DNA from: Chlorobium sp.
Lineage (GTDB): Bacteria; Bacteroidota; Chlorobiia; Chlorobiales; Chlorobiaceae
Direction of reading: 5' to 3'
Assembly (NCBI GenBank): GCA_028280025.1
Contig: JANQMO010000033.1
Coordinates: 26,708 to 90,707 of the forward strand
DNA: 64,000 bases
Both the position numbers and the translations under genes were made by a program. The first letter of the stretch is position 1. Each line of letters begins with the position of its first letter. This document shows, piece after piece, positions 1 through 8,706 of the stretch. The notes under the pieces were generated by a model. The model did not search any database, was not told where the DNA came from, and was given only the letters and a program-made list of their open reading frames with translations.

Positions 1-387
1 CAGGAGCCTGTGCAGCAGCAACAGGATGCAGAGTCATTGCTGCTTGAGGAAGCTCGCCGGATGATCAAGGATGTCTTTTTCGCGTTTGACAGCGCGGAAC
101 TTGATCAGGTTGCCGTGAGCCAGTTGAAAAACAACGCGGCATGGCTTGTGCAGCATGGAAGTATTTCCGTTCTCATAGAAGGTCATTGTGACGAACGTGG
201 AACGTACGAGTATAACATGGCGCTTGGTGAAAGACGAGCTGAAGTGACAAAAAGCTTTCTTGAAAAAGCAGGGGTCAGCACGTCAAGGCTTGAAACCGTC
301 AGTTATGGTGAAGAGCGTCCTTTTGCACCGGGTCATGACGAAGCGGCCTGGGCAAAGAACAGGCGTGCGCATTTTGTCGTTCAATAA
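1..387 (+). CDS. pal: Peptidoglycan-associated lipoprotein Pal (5' end outside window)
   Basis: The reading frame is open from base 1, so the lipoprotein signal and N-terminus lie upstream. What remains is an OmpA-like peptidoglycan-binding domain: the FAFDSAEL strand near the start, then IEGHCDERGTYEYNMALGERRA and a C-terminal NRRAHFVVQ end, all typical of Pal. Pal anchors the outer membrane to peptidoglycan and works with TolA/TolB during cell constriction. The next gene encodes a YbgF/CpoB-like lipoprotein, the usual partner at the end of a tol-pal operon, which supports the call. Partial but otherwise intact. Confidence 0.9.
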   Translation, partial: QEPVQQQQDAESLLLEEARRMIKDVFFAFDSAELDQVAVSQLKNNAAWLVQHGSISVLIEGHCDERGTYEYNMALGERRAEVTKSFLEKAGVSTSRLETVSYGEERPFAPGHDEAAWAKNRRAHFVVQ

Positions 388-465
388 ATTCTTTTTCTAA
401 CTTTTTCTAATTTATGAAGGCGCATGGTCAGTATGACAGGCGCCTTCGAATATGGATATGTTCAG

Positions 466-1251
466 ATGACGATGCATGATACATGGAAACGTATTCTTGT
501 CGGCATATTTTGTTTTTCTGCAGTCGGATGTGCTTCCAAAACAGATCTTTATGTCCTTCAGGATGATGTAAAAGAGCTGAGGTCTCAATCGCAGCAGTCC
601 GGCGGACAGACTGCGGAGGTGTACTCGGAGGTAGAAAAGCTTCGTGGCGAAGTTGCGAGACTGAAAGGCACCATTGAAGAGATGCGTTTCAAACTTGGTG
701 AATCGGGCGGACCGGTAATGCCGGGGGGAATGCAGGATAGTCTTGCTGCCGATACCACAGGCGCCGTCTACGTCCCTGAGCAGGCTGTTCTCGAGAAAGA
801 AAGCTTGCCTGATACCGTTATGGTTCAGCCGGTATTGGAGGGTGGTCCGGTTGTACCTCTTGAATCTGCTGATGCTGGCGGTCCTGTCGACGAAAAGGGA
901 TTGTATGACGCAGGTGTAGGTTATTTTGAAAAGTACGATTACGCCGCGGCAAGAAAAGAGCTGGGTATGCTTGTGGAAACCTATCCCTCTTCATCCTATG
1001 CAGATGATGCTCAGTATCTTATTGCAGAAACCTATTATAACGAGAAATGGTTTGAAAAGGCGATTCTCGAGTACCAGCTTGTTATAGAAAACTATCCTGA
1101 GGGGGACAAACGTCCGGCTGCCTACTTCAAGCAGGGGCTGGCCTTTGAAAATATCGGCGATTCAACCAATGCGAGGGTTCGTTACAAGGAACTCGTTCAG
1201 TTATACCCTGATTCAAACGAGGCTGGTATTGTAAGGGAAAAACTGCAATAG
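466..1251 (+). CDS. ybgF: Tol-Pal system protein YbgF/CpoB-like lipoprotein
   Basis: Follows pal on the same strand. I chose the ATG at 466 because it puts a basic N-terminus directly before a hydrophobic stretch ending in FSAVGC, a lipobox-like site with Cys about residue 22; in-frame ATGs at 424 and 472 are alternatives. After the Cys comes a heptad-rich coiled coil, then an acidic low-complexity linker, then about 120 residues of TPR-like helices (pairs such as YDAGVGYFEKYDYAAARKEL and YLIAETYYNEKWFEKAI). This order, coiled coil then TPRs, is that of YbgF/CpoB, which coordinates PBP1B activity with Tol function in E. coli. Its role here is inferred from that. Confidence 0.85.
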   Translation: MTMHDTWKRILVGIFCFSAVGCASKTDLYVLQDDVKELRSQSQQSGGQTAEVYSEVEKLRGEVARLKGTIEEMRFKLGESGGPVMPGGMQDSLAADTTGAVYVPEQAVLEKESLPDTVMVQPVLEGGPVVPLESADAGGPVDEKGLYDAGVGYFEKYDYAAARKELGMLVETYPSSSYADDAQYLIAETYYNEKWFEKAILEYQLVIENYPEGDKRPAAYFKQGLAFENIGDSTNARVRYKELVQLYPDSNEAGIVREKLQ

Positions 1252-1333
1252 CAGGGTACAGACACATATCATTGCAGAGTTTGTCAGTCTCCTTTTTTTA
1301 TTTTTTTATGGAAATGCCTATATTGTAAGTACT

Positions 1334-1999
1334 ATGAGGTTTTTATTGACATATTTGGCGCTTCCTGCAAAAGTGGTTTTGGCTTTTTCTGCTCTGCTTC
1401 TTTTCGCAGGCGAGTCACATTGCGGCGAAAAGAAAGAGAATAAGCTTGCATTTCTGGCATCCGATCCTTCCGAAGCTGTTCAGGAGTCTGTTGAGTGGGT
1501 TCGGGACAAAAAAGATAACCGGAAATTACCCTATGCCGTTATCGATAAAAGCTACTCAGGGGTGTATGTATTTGATGAGAAGGGCAAGTTTGTCGCTGCC
1601 GGACCTGTACTGCTTGGGATAGCGAAGCTTGATCGCATAGATCCGAAGACGCTTAACTACAAACTGTCACAAATAACTCCTGACAAGCGGGTGACTCCTT
1701 CCGGGCGCTATCGTTCGTTTTTGGGAAAGGATCGTCGCGGCAAGGAATTGCTCTGGGTGGATTATCAATATGCAATAGCGATTCATCCGGTTGCTGATGT
1801 TCGCGGTCAGAACAGAAAAACGAGGCTGAAAACAAAGACTCATTCCGACAACCGTATTACCTGGGGATGCATCAATGTCGATCCGGAACTTTTCAAAAAT
1901 GTTATAACCCCATTGTTCCAGGAAAGAGGCGGGATGGTGTATGTCTTGCCTGAAGAGCCTGAAAACAAGGGGATTTTGCAAATCGTGGACAAAGGATAG
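1334..1999 (+). CDS. L,D-transpeptidase-like (YkuD-fold) secreted protein
   Basis: 221 residues. An N-terminal hydrophobic segment (about residues 5-27) looks like a signal peptide, so the protein is probably periplasmic. The C-terminal half has the pattern of the YkuD catalytic domain: a conserved IHPV histidine, then HSDNRITWGCIN, where the Cys is the expected nucleophile and the preceding residues replace the usual S-x-G-C. The family crosslinks peptidoglycan or attaches lipoproteins. It follows pal and ybgF, so an envelope role fits. The active-site context differs slightly from classical enzymes (TWGC instead of SHGC or THGC), so activity is inferred. Confidence 0.7.
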   Translation: MRFLLTYLALPAKVVLAFSALLLFAGESHCGEKKENKLAFLASDPSEAVQESVEWVRDKKDNRKLPYAVIDKSYSGVYVFDEKGKFVAAGPVLLGIAKLDRIDPKTLNYKLSQITPDKRVTPSGRYRSFLGKDRRGKELLWVDYQYAIAIHPVADVRGQNRKTRLKTKTHSDNRITWGCINVDPELFKNVITPLFQERGGMVYVLPEEPENKGILQIVDKG

Positions 2000-2037
2000 G
2001 ATTGTATCCTGTGCCGCCGGGAGTATATCGATGACAA

Positions 2038-2062
2038 CGCACCGTTAAGGGTGCGTTTTTTT
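2038..2062 (+). terminator. Intrinsic terminator after the L,D-transpeptidase gene
   Basis: Perfect 6-bp stem CGCACC / GGTGCG (2038-2043 with 2050-2055), 6-nt loop, followed directly by seven Ts. It ends the plus-strand transcript. Confidence 0.8.
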
Positions 2063-2066
2063 ATTG

Positions 2067-2100
2067 ATAAAAAAGAACCCTTGCCGAAATGACAAGGGTT
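2067..2100 (-). terminator. Intrinsic terminator for the minus-strand gene ending at 2142
   Basis: AACCCTTG (2076-2083) pairs with CAAGGGTT (2093-2100). Read on the minus strand, the stem is followed by CTTTTTTATC. Together with the plus-strand terminator just before it, it forms a back-to-back pair between convergent genes. Confidence 0.75.
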
Positions 2101-2141
2101 GAAATGCGGTTGCAGGATTTCTTTAGGTTACCAGGTAACTC

Positions 2142-2525
2142 TTATTTGAAAAATTCATCAAGAGTGTAGGTTTCCTTGTCGATCTCTACAGAGAGCTGTC
2201 CTCTGAGATTATCATAGAACACCGGTATATCCCGCATTGTCCACTTGACGCCGCGGTTGTCGAAGTCTATGACATAGCGGTTTTCGTTGTCAAGTACTTT
2301 TTGAGGAACGTCGATGGCGATATCCGGCTGTGTCGTCAGCACAAATAACTGGATTTTACCCTCTTTAAGCTGTTCGATCATCAATGGTGTTGGAGAGAGC
2401 TTTCTTCTGCCTGACGCTGGAGAAACGGTCAGTTGCAATCTTCCCCTGGCATCCCTTTTAGCGGATGTAATGTAATATTTGGCAACTTTATGAAGGGCAT
2501 TGCCGGACCAGACAGCTGATTCCAT
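2142..2525 (-). CDS. Conserved-looking hypothetical protein
   Basis: About 127 residues from the ATG at 2525; the frame also opens at 2576, but the extra 17 residues look random. I do not recognise the family. The protein is soluble-looking, basic in the first half (SAKRDARGRLQLTVSPASGRR) and acidic at the end (EIDKETYTLDEFF). It stands alone between two terminators, downstream of and collinear with dnaK. No function is proposed. Confidence 0.55.
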   Translation of the reverse strand: MESAVWSGNALHKVAKYYITSAKRDARGRLQLTVSPASGRRKLSPTPLMIEQLKEGKIQLFVLTTQPDIAIDVPQKVLDNENRYVIDFDNRGVKWTMRDIPVFYDNLRGQLSVEIDKETYTLDEFFK

Positions 2526-2596
2526 CGTGTGCGTGTTTACATTACGAAAAATTAAAACACTGTAATAGCATAACATAAATTACTAAATCAGTGACA

Positions 2597-2628
2597 AATA
2601 AAAAAAGGGATTCATCATGAATCCCTTT
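2597..2628 (-). terminator. Strong intrinsic terminator of the hsp20-dnaK operon
   Basis: AAAGGGATTCAT (2604-2615) and ATGAATCCCTTT (2617-2628) form an almost fully self-complementary hairpin. On the minus strand it is followed by a run of Ts. It lies 26 bases after the dnaK stop. Confidence 0.85.
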
Positions 2629-2653
2629 AGGGTGTTATAATGCCGGAGGCACA

Positions 2654-4579
2654 TTACTTGTCCTTGTCATTGCCGTCAATGACCTCGTATTCTGCATCGA
2701 CTTCACCATCTCCTTTTTCTTTTTTTCCGCTGCCGTTCTGTTCGGGTTCACCGGATCCGGAGGCCGGCGGCGTTTCACCCTCTTGTGACTGGTACATCAC
2801 CGAAGCGATATCGTTCCATATCTTGTTGAGGTCGTCCATTGCGGTCTTCATCGTTTCGACGCTGCCGGATTTATGCGCCTCCCTGAGTTTTTCAAGCGCG
2901 CTTTCCAGCTCGGTTTTTCGTTCAGCCGGAATCTTGTCACCAAGCTCATTCAACTGTTTTTCCGTGCTGAATATCAGAGAGTCGGCATTGTTTTTGACGT
3001 CGATTTCTTCTTTGCGTTTCTGGTCTTCGGAGGCATGCTGCTTTGCATCTTCCTTCATTTTTTCGATCTCGGTTTCGCTCAGTTTTCCGCTGGCCTCGAT
3101 ACGAATGCTCTGTTCCTTGCCGGTGGCCTTGTCTTTGGCGGAAACATGAAGTATGCCGTTTGAATCAATGTCAAATGCCACCTCGATCTGCGGCATGCCG
3201 CGGGGGGCCGGAGGGATATCCCCCAGATGGAAACGGCCGAGCGTTTTGTTGTCGGTCGCCATAGGTCTTTCGCCCTGGAGGACATGAACCTCTACAGATG
3301 TCTGATTGTCGGCAGCGGTAGAAAATATCTCCTGTTTCTTTGTCGGGATTGTCGAGTTGGCATCGATCAGCCTGGTCATGACGCCTCCGAGGGTTTCAAT
3401 ACCCAGAGACAGCGGTGTGACATCGAGCAGAAGAACATCGCTGACATCACCGCTCAGGACACCGCCCTGGATGGCTGCGCCGACAGCGACGACCTCATCA
3501 GGGTTGACGCTTTTATTCGGTTCTCTGCCAAAAAGCTCTTTGACAAGGGCCTGGACCCTGGGTATTCTTGTGGAGCCGCCGACCAGTACGACCTCGTCAA
3601 TCGCGCTCGTGCTGATCTTCGAGTTTTTAATTGCGCGTTTGCATGGTTCGACAAGGCTGTCAAACAGGTCGGAGCACATTGCCTCGAACTTTGCTCTCGT
3701 CAGGTTGACGACGAGATGTTTCGGCCCTTCCTGTGTTGCAGTGATGAAAGGCAGGTTTATTTCGGTATCTGTTCGGGAAGAAAGCTCGACCTTTGCTTTT
3801 TCAGCAGCCTCTTTAAGCCTTTGCAAGGCCATCATGTCTTTCCGAAGATCGATGCCTTCCTGCTTTTTAAATTCGTCGGCAAGGAAGTCGATAATCTTCT
3901 GATCGAAATCGTCACCGCCGAGATGGGTGTCGCCATCGGTTGCTTTCACCTCGAAAACCCCTTCGCCAAGCTCAAGAATCGAGATGTCGAACGTTCCGCC
4001 GCCGAGGTCGAAAACGGCGACTTTTTCATTTTCTTTTTTCTTGTCAAGACCATAGGCAAGCGAAGCCGCTGTGGGCTCGTTGATGATGCGTTTTACCTCG
4101 AGACCTGCAATTTTCCCGGCATCTTTTGTGGCCTGACGCTGCGCGTCATTAAAATAGGCCGGTACAGTTATAACCGCCTCGGTGACTTTTTCGCCCAGAA
4201 AATCTTCTGCCGTCTGCCTCATTTTCTGAAGGATCATCGCGGAGATTTCCTGTGGAGAATAGGTCTTGTCTCCAATCTCGACTCTTGCTTCACCATTGGT
4301 ATTGACGACCTTGTAAGGAGCGATTTTCTTTTCATTAGGGACTTCATCGAATTTTCGCCCCATGAACCGTTTGATCGAAAAAATGGTGTTTTGTGCGTTT
4401 GTAATTGCCTGACGTTTTGCAGCATGGCCGACAAGGCGCTCACCGTTCTTGGTGAATGCCACCATTGACGGCGTGGTCCTGTAGCCTTCAGAGTTTTCAA
4501 TGACCGTTGGCTGTGTGCCCTGCATAACTGCAACGCAGGAGTTTGTTGTGCCCAGGTCAATCCCAATAATCTTTCCCAT
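2654..4579 (-). CDS. dnaK: Chaperone DnaK (Hsp70)
   Basis: 641 residues, the normal length. The N-terminal ATPase domain opens with GKIIGIDLGTTNSCVAVM and carries FDLGGGTFDISIL and VGGSTRIPRVQ phosphate and adenosine motifs. The substrate-binding domain has DVTPLSLGIET and the linker region before it. The C-terminal lid ends in a Gly/Glu-rich tail and a DKDK end. DnaK folds and refolds proteins in the cytoplasm with DnaJ and GrpE; neither is encoded nearby. The gene follows hsp20 after a 76-nt spacer that contains a 12-bp hairpin, so the two are probably co-transcribed. Confidence 0.98.
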   Translation of the reverse strand: MGKIIGIDLGTTNSCVAVMQGTQPTVIENSEGYRTTPSMVAFTKNGERLVGHAAKRQAITNAQNTIFSIKRFMGRKFDEVPNEKKIAPYKVVNTNGEARVEIGDKTYSPQEISAMILQKMRQTAEDFLGEKVTEAVITVPAYFNDAQRQATKDAGKIAGLEVKRIINEPTAASLAYGLDKKKENEKVAVFDLGGGTFDISILELGEGVFEVKATDGDTHLGGDDFDQKIIDFLADEFKKQEGIDLRKDMMALQRLKEAAEKAKVELSSRTDTEINLPFITATQEGPKHLVVNLTRAKFEAMCSDLFDSLVEPCKRAIKNSKISTSAIDEVVLVGGSTRIPRVQALVKELFGREPNKSVNPDEVVAVGAAIQGGVLSGDVSDVLLLDVTPLSLGIETLGGVMTRLIDANSTIPTKKQEIFSTAADNQTSVEVHVLQGERPMATDNKTLGRFHLGDIPPAPRGMPQIEVAFDIDSNGILHVSAKDKATGKEQSIRIEASGKLSETEIEKMKEDAKQHASEDQKRKEEIDVKNNADSLIFSTEKQLNELGDKIPAERKTELESALEKLREAHKSGSVETMKTAMDDLNKIWNDIASVMYQSQEGETPPASGSGEPEQNGSGKKEKGDGEVDAEYEVIDGNDKDK

Positions 4580-4600
4580 AATACATGTTCTTTGTTCAGG

Positions 4601-4641
4601 TTTCCGGCAAGAACGTTCACACTGAAATATCTTGCCGGAAA
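4601..4641 (-). other. 12-bp perfect hairpin in the hsp20-dnaK spacer
   Basis: TTTCCGGCAAGA (4601-4612) is exactly complementary to TCTTGCCGGAAA (4630-4641), with a 17-nt loop. On the transcribed minus strand it ends 21 nt before the dnaK start and is not followed by a T-run. It is therefore more likely an RNA-processing, stability or translation-control element than a terminator. This role is inferred. Confidence 0.6.
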
Positions 4642-4655
4642 AGAGCCTGATATGT

Positions 4656-5054
4656 TTACTTGATTGCTATTTCCTTGTTTTTCCTTACTTCCTGTGCTTT
4701 CGGCAGCCTCACGTGAAGAATACCGTTGTCAAAAGATGCTTCAATGTTTTCCTGGTCGATCAACTCTCCAAGATTGAAGCTGCGGGAATAGCTTCCGTAC
4801 GTTCTCTCAACGCGGTGGTAATTTTTCCCTTTTTCATCGGTTTCCTTTTTTCTTTCACCCTTGATCGTCAGAACATCTTCTTCGACTCCCAGCGAGATGT
4901 CCTCTTTGTTCAGACCGGGCATTTCAGCTTCAATGTGAAAGGCGATCTCGTCTTCCGAAATATCTACTTTGAACGCAGGTGTTGTGGGTACTTGTGTGCC
5001 TTCCCAGATGTCATCAAAAATTTTCATAGGGTCTTTCGACAGTTTTACTAACAT
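4656..5054 (-). CDS. Small heat-shock protein, Hsp20/alpha-crystallin family
   Basis: 132 residues with the alpha-crystallin domain: AFHIEAEMPGLNKEDISLGVEEDVLTIKGERK, the YGSYSRSFNLGE strand, and the conserved end FDNGILHVRLPKAQE (the L-x-V/I-x-LPK signature). A C-terminal IAIK gives the I-x-I/V anchor of oligomeric small heat-shock proteins. It holds unfolding proteins for DnaK. A strong Shine-Dalgarno (AAAGGAGG) sits a few bases before the ATG. It is the first gene of the hsp20-dnaK unit. No CIRCE-type inverted repeat is visible upstream. Confidence 0.95.
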   Translation of the reverse strand: MLVKLSKDPMKIFDDIWEGTQVPTTPAFKVDISEDEIAFHIEAEMPGLNKEDISLGVEEDVLTIKGERKKETDEKGKNYHRVERTYGSYSRSFNLGELIDQENIEASFDNGILHVRLPKAQEVRKNKEIAIK

Positions 5055-5455
5055 AGTTTCCTCCTTTCTATACTGGTTTCTCTATTGTGCTTTATGTGTG
5101 AGTTGTTTTGGGTATAAACTTCTCTACAATAAAACAACAACTTGTGTGCCAAACGTAGACTTTCGATAAATCACTGTAGAAATGACAGAGATCAGAGAGA
5201 TGTTGTGCTGTTTTGTCGCACTGGCAGGTGGGAAAGTGTGACAATATTGATGTGTGGGCAAGAAGTCACGGTGAGTAACTGGACAGGTGTGGATTGTGAT
5301 GCAGCTCATCTGCGCGTGCTGCCGGTCAGAGGAGGGGATTTTCTGAAGACCAGGCCAGGAGCGCGGCTATAAGCGTTTTCGGGTTGCCTCACCATTCCTT
5401 GAGTGTCGTAAAGAAGACGAGACAGATCGTGGTGCAGCGTCTTCGGAAACAGGGA
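5055..5455. other. Intergenic region between hsp20 and the ArsR-type gene
   Basis: About 400 bases. Frames that cross it have no coding character. The part next to hsp20 is AT-rich and must hold the hsp20 promoter, but I cannot point to a convincing -35/-10 pair or to a CIRCE element. Nothing else was seen. Confidence 0.5.
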
Positions 5456-5833
5456 TCAGTTTTCAACTTTCTGAAGCCAGCTCAGCCTGTCCTGCAAATT
5501 GTCGACGACACTTTTAGAAATGAGATAGCATGCATATATAATGCTGTTGTCGGCAATGCTGTAATAGCATTTGAGCCCTTCCTTTCTCCTGTTGACAATT
5601 CCGTTGTCGTGCATAAGAGCAAGATGTTTCGATACGTTTGCCTGGCTTGCGTTTATCTTGTTGACAATCTCTTGTACTGTCCTTTCGTTCTCGCAGAGTG
5701 TCCTGAGTATTTTCAGGCGCATGGGTTCAGAAAGCAGTTTGAAGCGGTTGGCAACGGCAGACAGCATCTCTTCAGGCATTTTAAGATTCCACCTTTTTAC
5801 CTCGTCTTCATCGATAGTAATTTGTTTGCCCAT
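5456..5833 (-). CDS. ArsR-family winged-helix regulator
   Basis: 125 residues. The core NRFKLLSEPMRLKILRTLCENERTVQEIVNKINASQANVSKHLALMHDNGIVNRRKEGLKCYYSI is a textbook ArsR winged helix: the ALSDPxRLxIL-like helix, the recognition helix with SQANVSKHL, and the wing with GLKCYY. The alpha-3 metal motif ELCVCDL is absent (CENERTVQEI in its place), with a single Cys there, so it may sense redox or something other than arsenic or cadmium. No transporter gene lies beside it, so its targets are unknown. Confidence 0.88.
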   Translation of the reverse strand: MGKQITIDEDEVKRWNLKMPEEMLSAVANRFKLLSEPMRLKILRTLCENERTVQEIVNKINASQANVSKHLALMHDNGIVNRRKEGLKCYYSIADNSIIYACYLISKSVVDNLQDRLSWLQKVEN

Positions 5834-5991
5834 CAGTCATGTGTTGTTCAGCGCCTGTGAAGCGCTCTGTTAAAGGGGGGGATATTCCTGCCTTGGCTAT
5901 ATAGTTATAAATTCATACAATTCAAATGTAAAATACGATTTCTTGATCCGGCGGATGAATATATTTTGGCGGGAAGGATTGTTCAACGAGG

Positions 5992-6270
5992 TTACTGCGG
6001 GGAACTGCTCAGTTTCAGGATGGTGTTGACGAGGGATTGAGGGGCTTTGAAGCGGACGATTTTTTCTCTGATAATGCTTTTGGTTTTCTTGGCTTCATTG
6101 AATTCCAGACGGCAGGGCTCGCACTCCAGAATATGCTTTTCAAATATCTGCTGTTCTTTGAGCGTCAATTCCCCGTCGACAGCTGCGCTCATGAGGGCTT
6201 GTGCTTCTGTGCAATTCATGGTTCTGGTTAATTCGTAAGTTATGTGATTAAAGCCAGTTATATCAGTCAT
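5992..6270 (-). CDS. Zinc-binding anti-sigma factor (ZAS/ChrR-RsrA type)
   Basis: About 92 residues from the ATG at 6270, which overlaps the stop of the sigma gene (ATGACTGA), a classic translational coupling; the frame is also open to 6297. The core MNCTEAQALMSAAVDGEL followed by HILECEPCRLEF gives the H-x3-C-x2-C zinc motif with an upstream Cys. It has no membrane segment, so this is a soluble anti-sigma. The family binds the cognate ECF sigma and releases it when the zinc site is oxidised. It is the partner of the adjacent sigma factor. Confidence 0.85.
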   Translation of the reverse strand: MTDITGFNHITYELTRTMNCTEAQALMSAAVDGELTLKEQQIFEKHILECEPCRLEFNEAKKTKSIIREKIVRFKAPQSLVNTILKLSSSPQ

Positions 6271-6883
6271 CGGTGTTATAGCCGTGTTTTTTTGCAAAAT
6301 CGTTCAATTTGTTCCTCAACAGCTTTCTTCCTCTATACAACCTGGATCGCACCGTTCCTATAGGGCTTTCAACCATGTTTGCAATTTCTTCGTACGTAAA
6401 ACCTTCTATATCACATAATTGTATTACTTCCTTGAACTCTTCGGGAAGAGAGTTCAGGGCCTGATAGACCTCGTCATGCATCAATGAACGGAAAAAAACA
6501 TCATCCTGCCCGTGATCACTCTGGCTATCCTTGATTGAATGGTAAAAATCCTTGATAAGATCATAATCAACTTTTCCAGGTTCGCGTGCGTTTTTCCTGA
6601 ATTTGTTGATATAGTTATTCTTAAGGATTTTAAACAGCCAGGCCTTGCAGTTTGTTCCCTTTTCAAAAGAGTCGAAGAATCTGTATGCTTTCAGGTAAGT
6701 TTCCTGTACGAGGTCATGAGCATCATCCGGATTCATTGTCAGATGAAGTGCGTAATTATACAGTGCATTGATATGCTTCAGGGCTTCTTCCTGAAATTCC
6801 TGTTGCTTCTGTTGTTCCTGCGCAGTCAGGGCTGTTTGTTTCTGTGCACTATTTTTCTTGTGCTGTGAAGGCGATGTTGTCAT
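6263..6883 (-). CDS. RNA polymerase ECF (RpoE-like) sigma factor
   Basis: 206 residues. Region 2: LYNYALHLTMNPDDAHDLVQETYLKAYRFFDSFEKGTNCKAWLFKILKN, typical for -10 recognition and core binding. Region 4: LPEEFKEVIQLCDIEGFTYEEIANMVESPIGTVRSRLYRGRKLL, the -35 helix-turn-helix. The first 30 residues are Gln-rich and unusual. It is paired with a soluble zinc anti-sigma immediately downstream, so it probably controls an oxidative or singlet-oxygen type response, as such pairs do in phototrophs (inference). Confidence 0.93.
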   Translation of the reverse strand: MTTSPSQHKKNSAQKQTALTAQEQQKQQEFQEEALKHINALYNYALHLTMNPDDAHDLVQETYLKAYRFFDSFEKGTNCKAWLFKILKNNYINKFRKNAREPGKVDYDLIKDFYHSIKDSQSDHGQDDVFFRSLMHDEVYQALNSLPEEFKEVIQLCDIEGFTYEEIANMVESPIGTVRSRLYRGRKLLRNKLNDFAKKHGYNTDD

Positions 6884-7374
6884 AGTGTCATAGTGGGAAG
6901 ATGCTACGCCGGAAGACGTTAAAAAGTTTCCTAAGCATTGATGTTACACGCTATTAAATATACAAATATATTCTTTATAAGTAACTTGTTTTGCAAAAAG
7001 GGATTAGGGCTTTTTTAGGGATTGTGTGGTGTTTTGCCTGCTGTTTGACCCCTTTTGATCTGAACATGACCGGCGGTACGGGGTTCCTCTCAGTGCACAC
7101 CGTTCAGACGTGAAAAATCGGCGGGATTATGCCTTGAGTGTCATGCGGGCGATATTGAGGTGATTAATTGTCTTTTTTTCGATATCTTCTCCGGATATCT
7201 TTTTATAAATGCGTGAAGCGTTAGTGGAGTTTTACGTATAATTATCTCATAAAAGGTGTTACACGCAGGCATTCTTCGCTGCATACAGAGTACTCTCAGC
7301 CCCCGGTTTTTACCGTTTTGGAAAATAAGCGTAAACTGTGCGGGAGGCATTGTTAAACGATAAATGTTCGGGAT
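6884..7374. other. Divergent intergenic region between the sigma factor and mreB
   Basis: About 490 bases with AT-rich stretches near 6950-7010 and no credible coding frame. It should carry the promoters of both divergent genes. I see no hairpin, RNA gene or repeat that I would name. Confidence 0.5.
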
Positions 7375-8448
7375 ATGGATCTTGAGAAACTAAGTGATCT
7401 GTTTTCATTCAACAAGCGCATTGATCTTGGTATTGATCTGGGTACTGCCAATATCCTGATTTATCTGCCGGGGAGGGGGATCGTTCTCAATGAACCTTCA
7501 ATGATCGCGAGAGATCGTGCAACAGGGGAGGTTGTGTCTGTTGGCCAGGAAGCCCTCGATATTCATGAAAAAATTCATCCGGGGATCATTACGATCCGTC
7601 CGATAGCCAATGGTGTTATTGCCGACTATGAGGCAACAACAATCCTGGTCAGGGAGCTGATTCGCAAGGCTCTGAAACGTTCAGCAGGCAACTTTCAGCG
7701 GATCGTGATCAGCGTTCCACTGGGAATAACACCGGTTGAAACCCGCGCAGTCAATGATGCTGCGGTCAAGGTTGGCGCAAAAGAGGTGCATTTTATTCAG
7801 GAGCCTGTAGCAGCGGCAATAGGAATAGGTCTCGATCCGTTTGAGGGTGCCGGTAACATGGTTGTCGATATCGGGGGAGGGACAACTGATATATGTGTCA
7901 TGACCCTTGGAGGGATTGCTTCAGGAGAGTCTCTTCGAATTGCCGGAAACGATATCAACAGCCGGATTATTCAGTTTTTCCGAAACCGTTACAATCTGGC
8001 GATCAGTGATTATGCTGCAGAGAATATCAAGCTGCAAATGGCATCGGCACAGGATGATCTTGACGATTCGACAATGAGCGTCAGAGGAATGAATGTCGGA
8101 ACCGGTTTGCCTGAAACAGTCATAATACAGTCATCGGCTATCAATGATGTCCTGAAACATTCGCTTGCTCTGATCGTGATGTCGATCAAAAAACATATTG
8201 AAGCACTGATCGTCAAGCCTGAAATTGCTCTTGATATCCAGGAGCGCGGGATATTCCTGACAGGCGGGGGAGCACTCTTGAAGGGGCTCGAGCAGCGAAT
8301 CAGCCAGGAAATCGGTATACCGATGGTCATCAGCCCCGATCCCTTGATAGACGTGATAAAAGGTGTGGGGGAGATCCTTGAAAATTTCGGGCACTTCAAG
8401 CCCCTGCTTGGCATTGATTTCAAGGTGTTGAGCAAGGACGATTCATGA
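7375..8448 (+). CDS. mreB: Rod-shape protein MreB (actin homologue)
   Basis: 357 residues. Actin-fold motifs are plain: phosphate-1 IDLGIDLGTANILIYLPG, connect-1 VISVPLGITPVETRAV, phosphate-2 MVVDIGGGTTDICVMTLGG, and adenosine motif IFLTGGGALLKGLEQR. The usual MreB variation VNDAAVKVGAKEVHFIQEPVAAAIG is present. MreB polymerises under the inner membrane and guides lateral wall synthesis. No mreC or mreD follows, so this copy stands alone here. Confidence 0.92.
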   Translation: MDLEKLSDLFSFNKRIDLGIDLGTANILIYLPGRGIVLNEPSMIARDRATGEVVSVGQEALDIHEKIHPGIITIRPIANGVIADYEATTILVRELIRKALKRSAGNFQRIVISVPLGITPVETRAVNDAAVKVGAKEVHFIQEPVAAAIGIGLDPFEGAGNMVVDIGGGTTDICVMTLGGIASGESLRIAGNDINSRIIQFFRNRYNLAISDYAAENIKLQMASAQDDLDDSTMSVRGMNVGTGLPETVIIQSSAINDVLKHSLALIVMSIKKHIEALIVKPEIALDIQERGIFLTGGGALLKGLEQRISQEIGIPMVISPDPLIDVIKGVGEILENFGHFKPLLGIDFKVLSKDDS

Positions 8449-8706
8449 TACATCCCTGCAATTTCGATTGCGGCTCATCTTTGTTTTGTATTCTCTGTAC
8501 AGTAAGACCATTTCAGGAAAGGCATTGCTCTCCGCATCGTATCGCTGCTTTTTTCCTGTGCCTGTTCTTTGCTGCCGGTGATATGTTTGTCGTCTCGTTT
8601 ACCGAACATTGAGAAATCCGGATCAGCTCGCAAACCGGGTATAGATCAATGATTCTTCATGGTCGAGGTCTTGTAACAGACGGTTCGGATTTGATGATCT
8701 ACTATC

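Noticed and set aside
3227..4468. 413-codon open frame on the plus strand antisense to dnaK
   Set aside because: It mirrors the highly conserved dnaK gene and has no recognisable protein features; shadow frame.
5055..5200. CIRCE heat-shock operator before hsp20
   Set aside because: No TTAGCACTC-N9-GAGTGCTAA-like repeat could be found.
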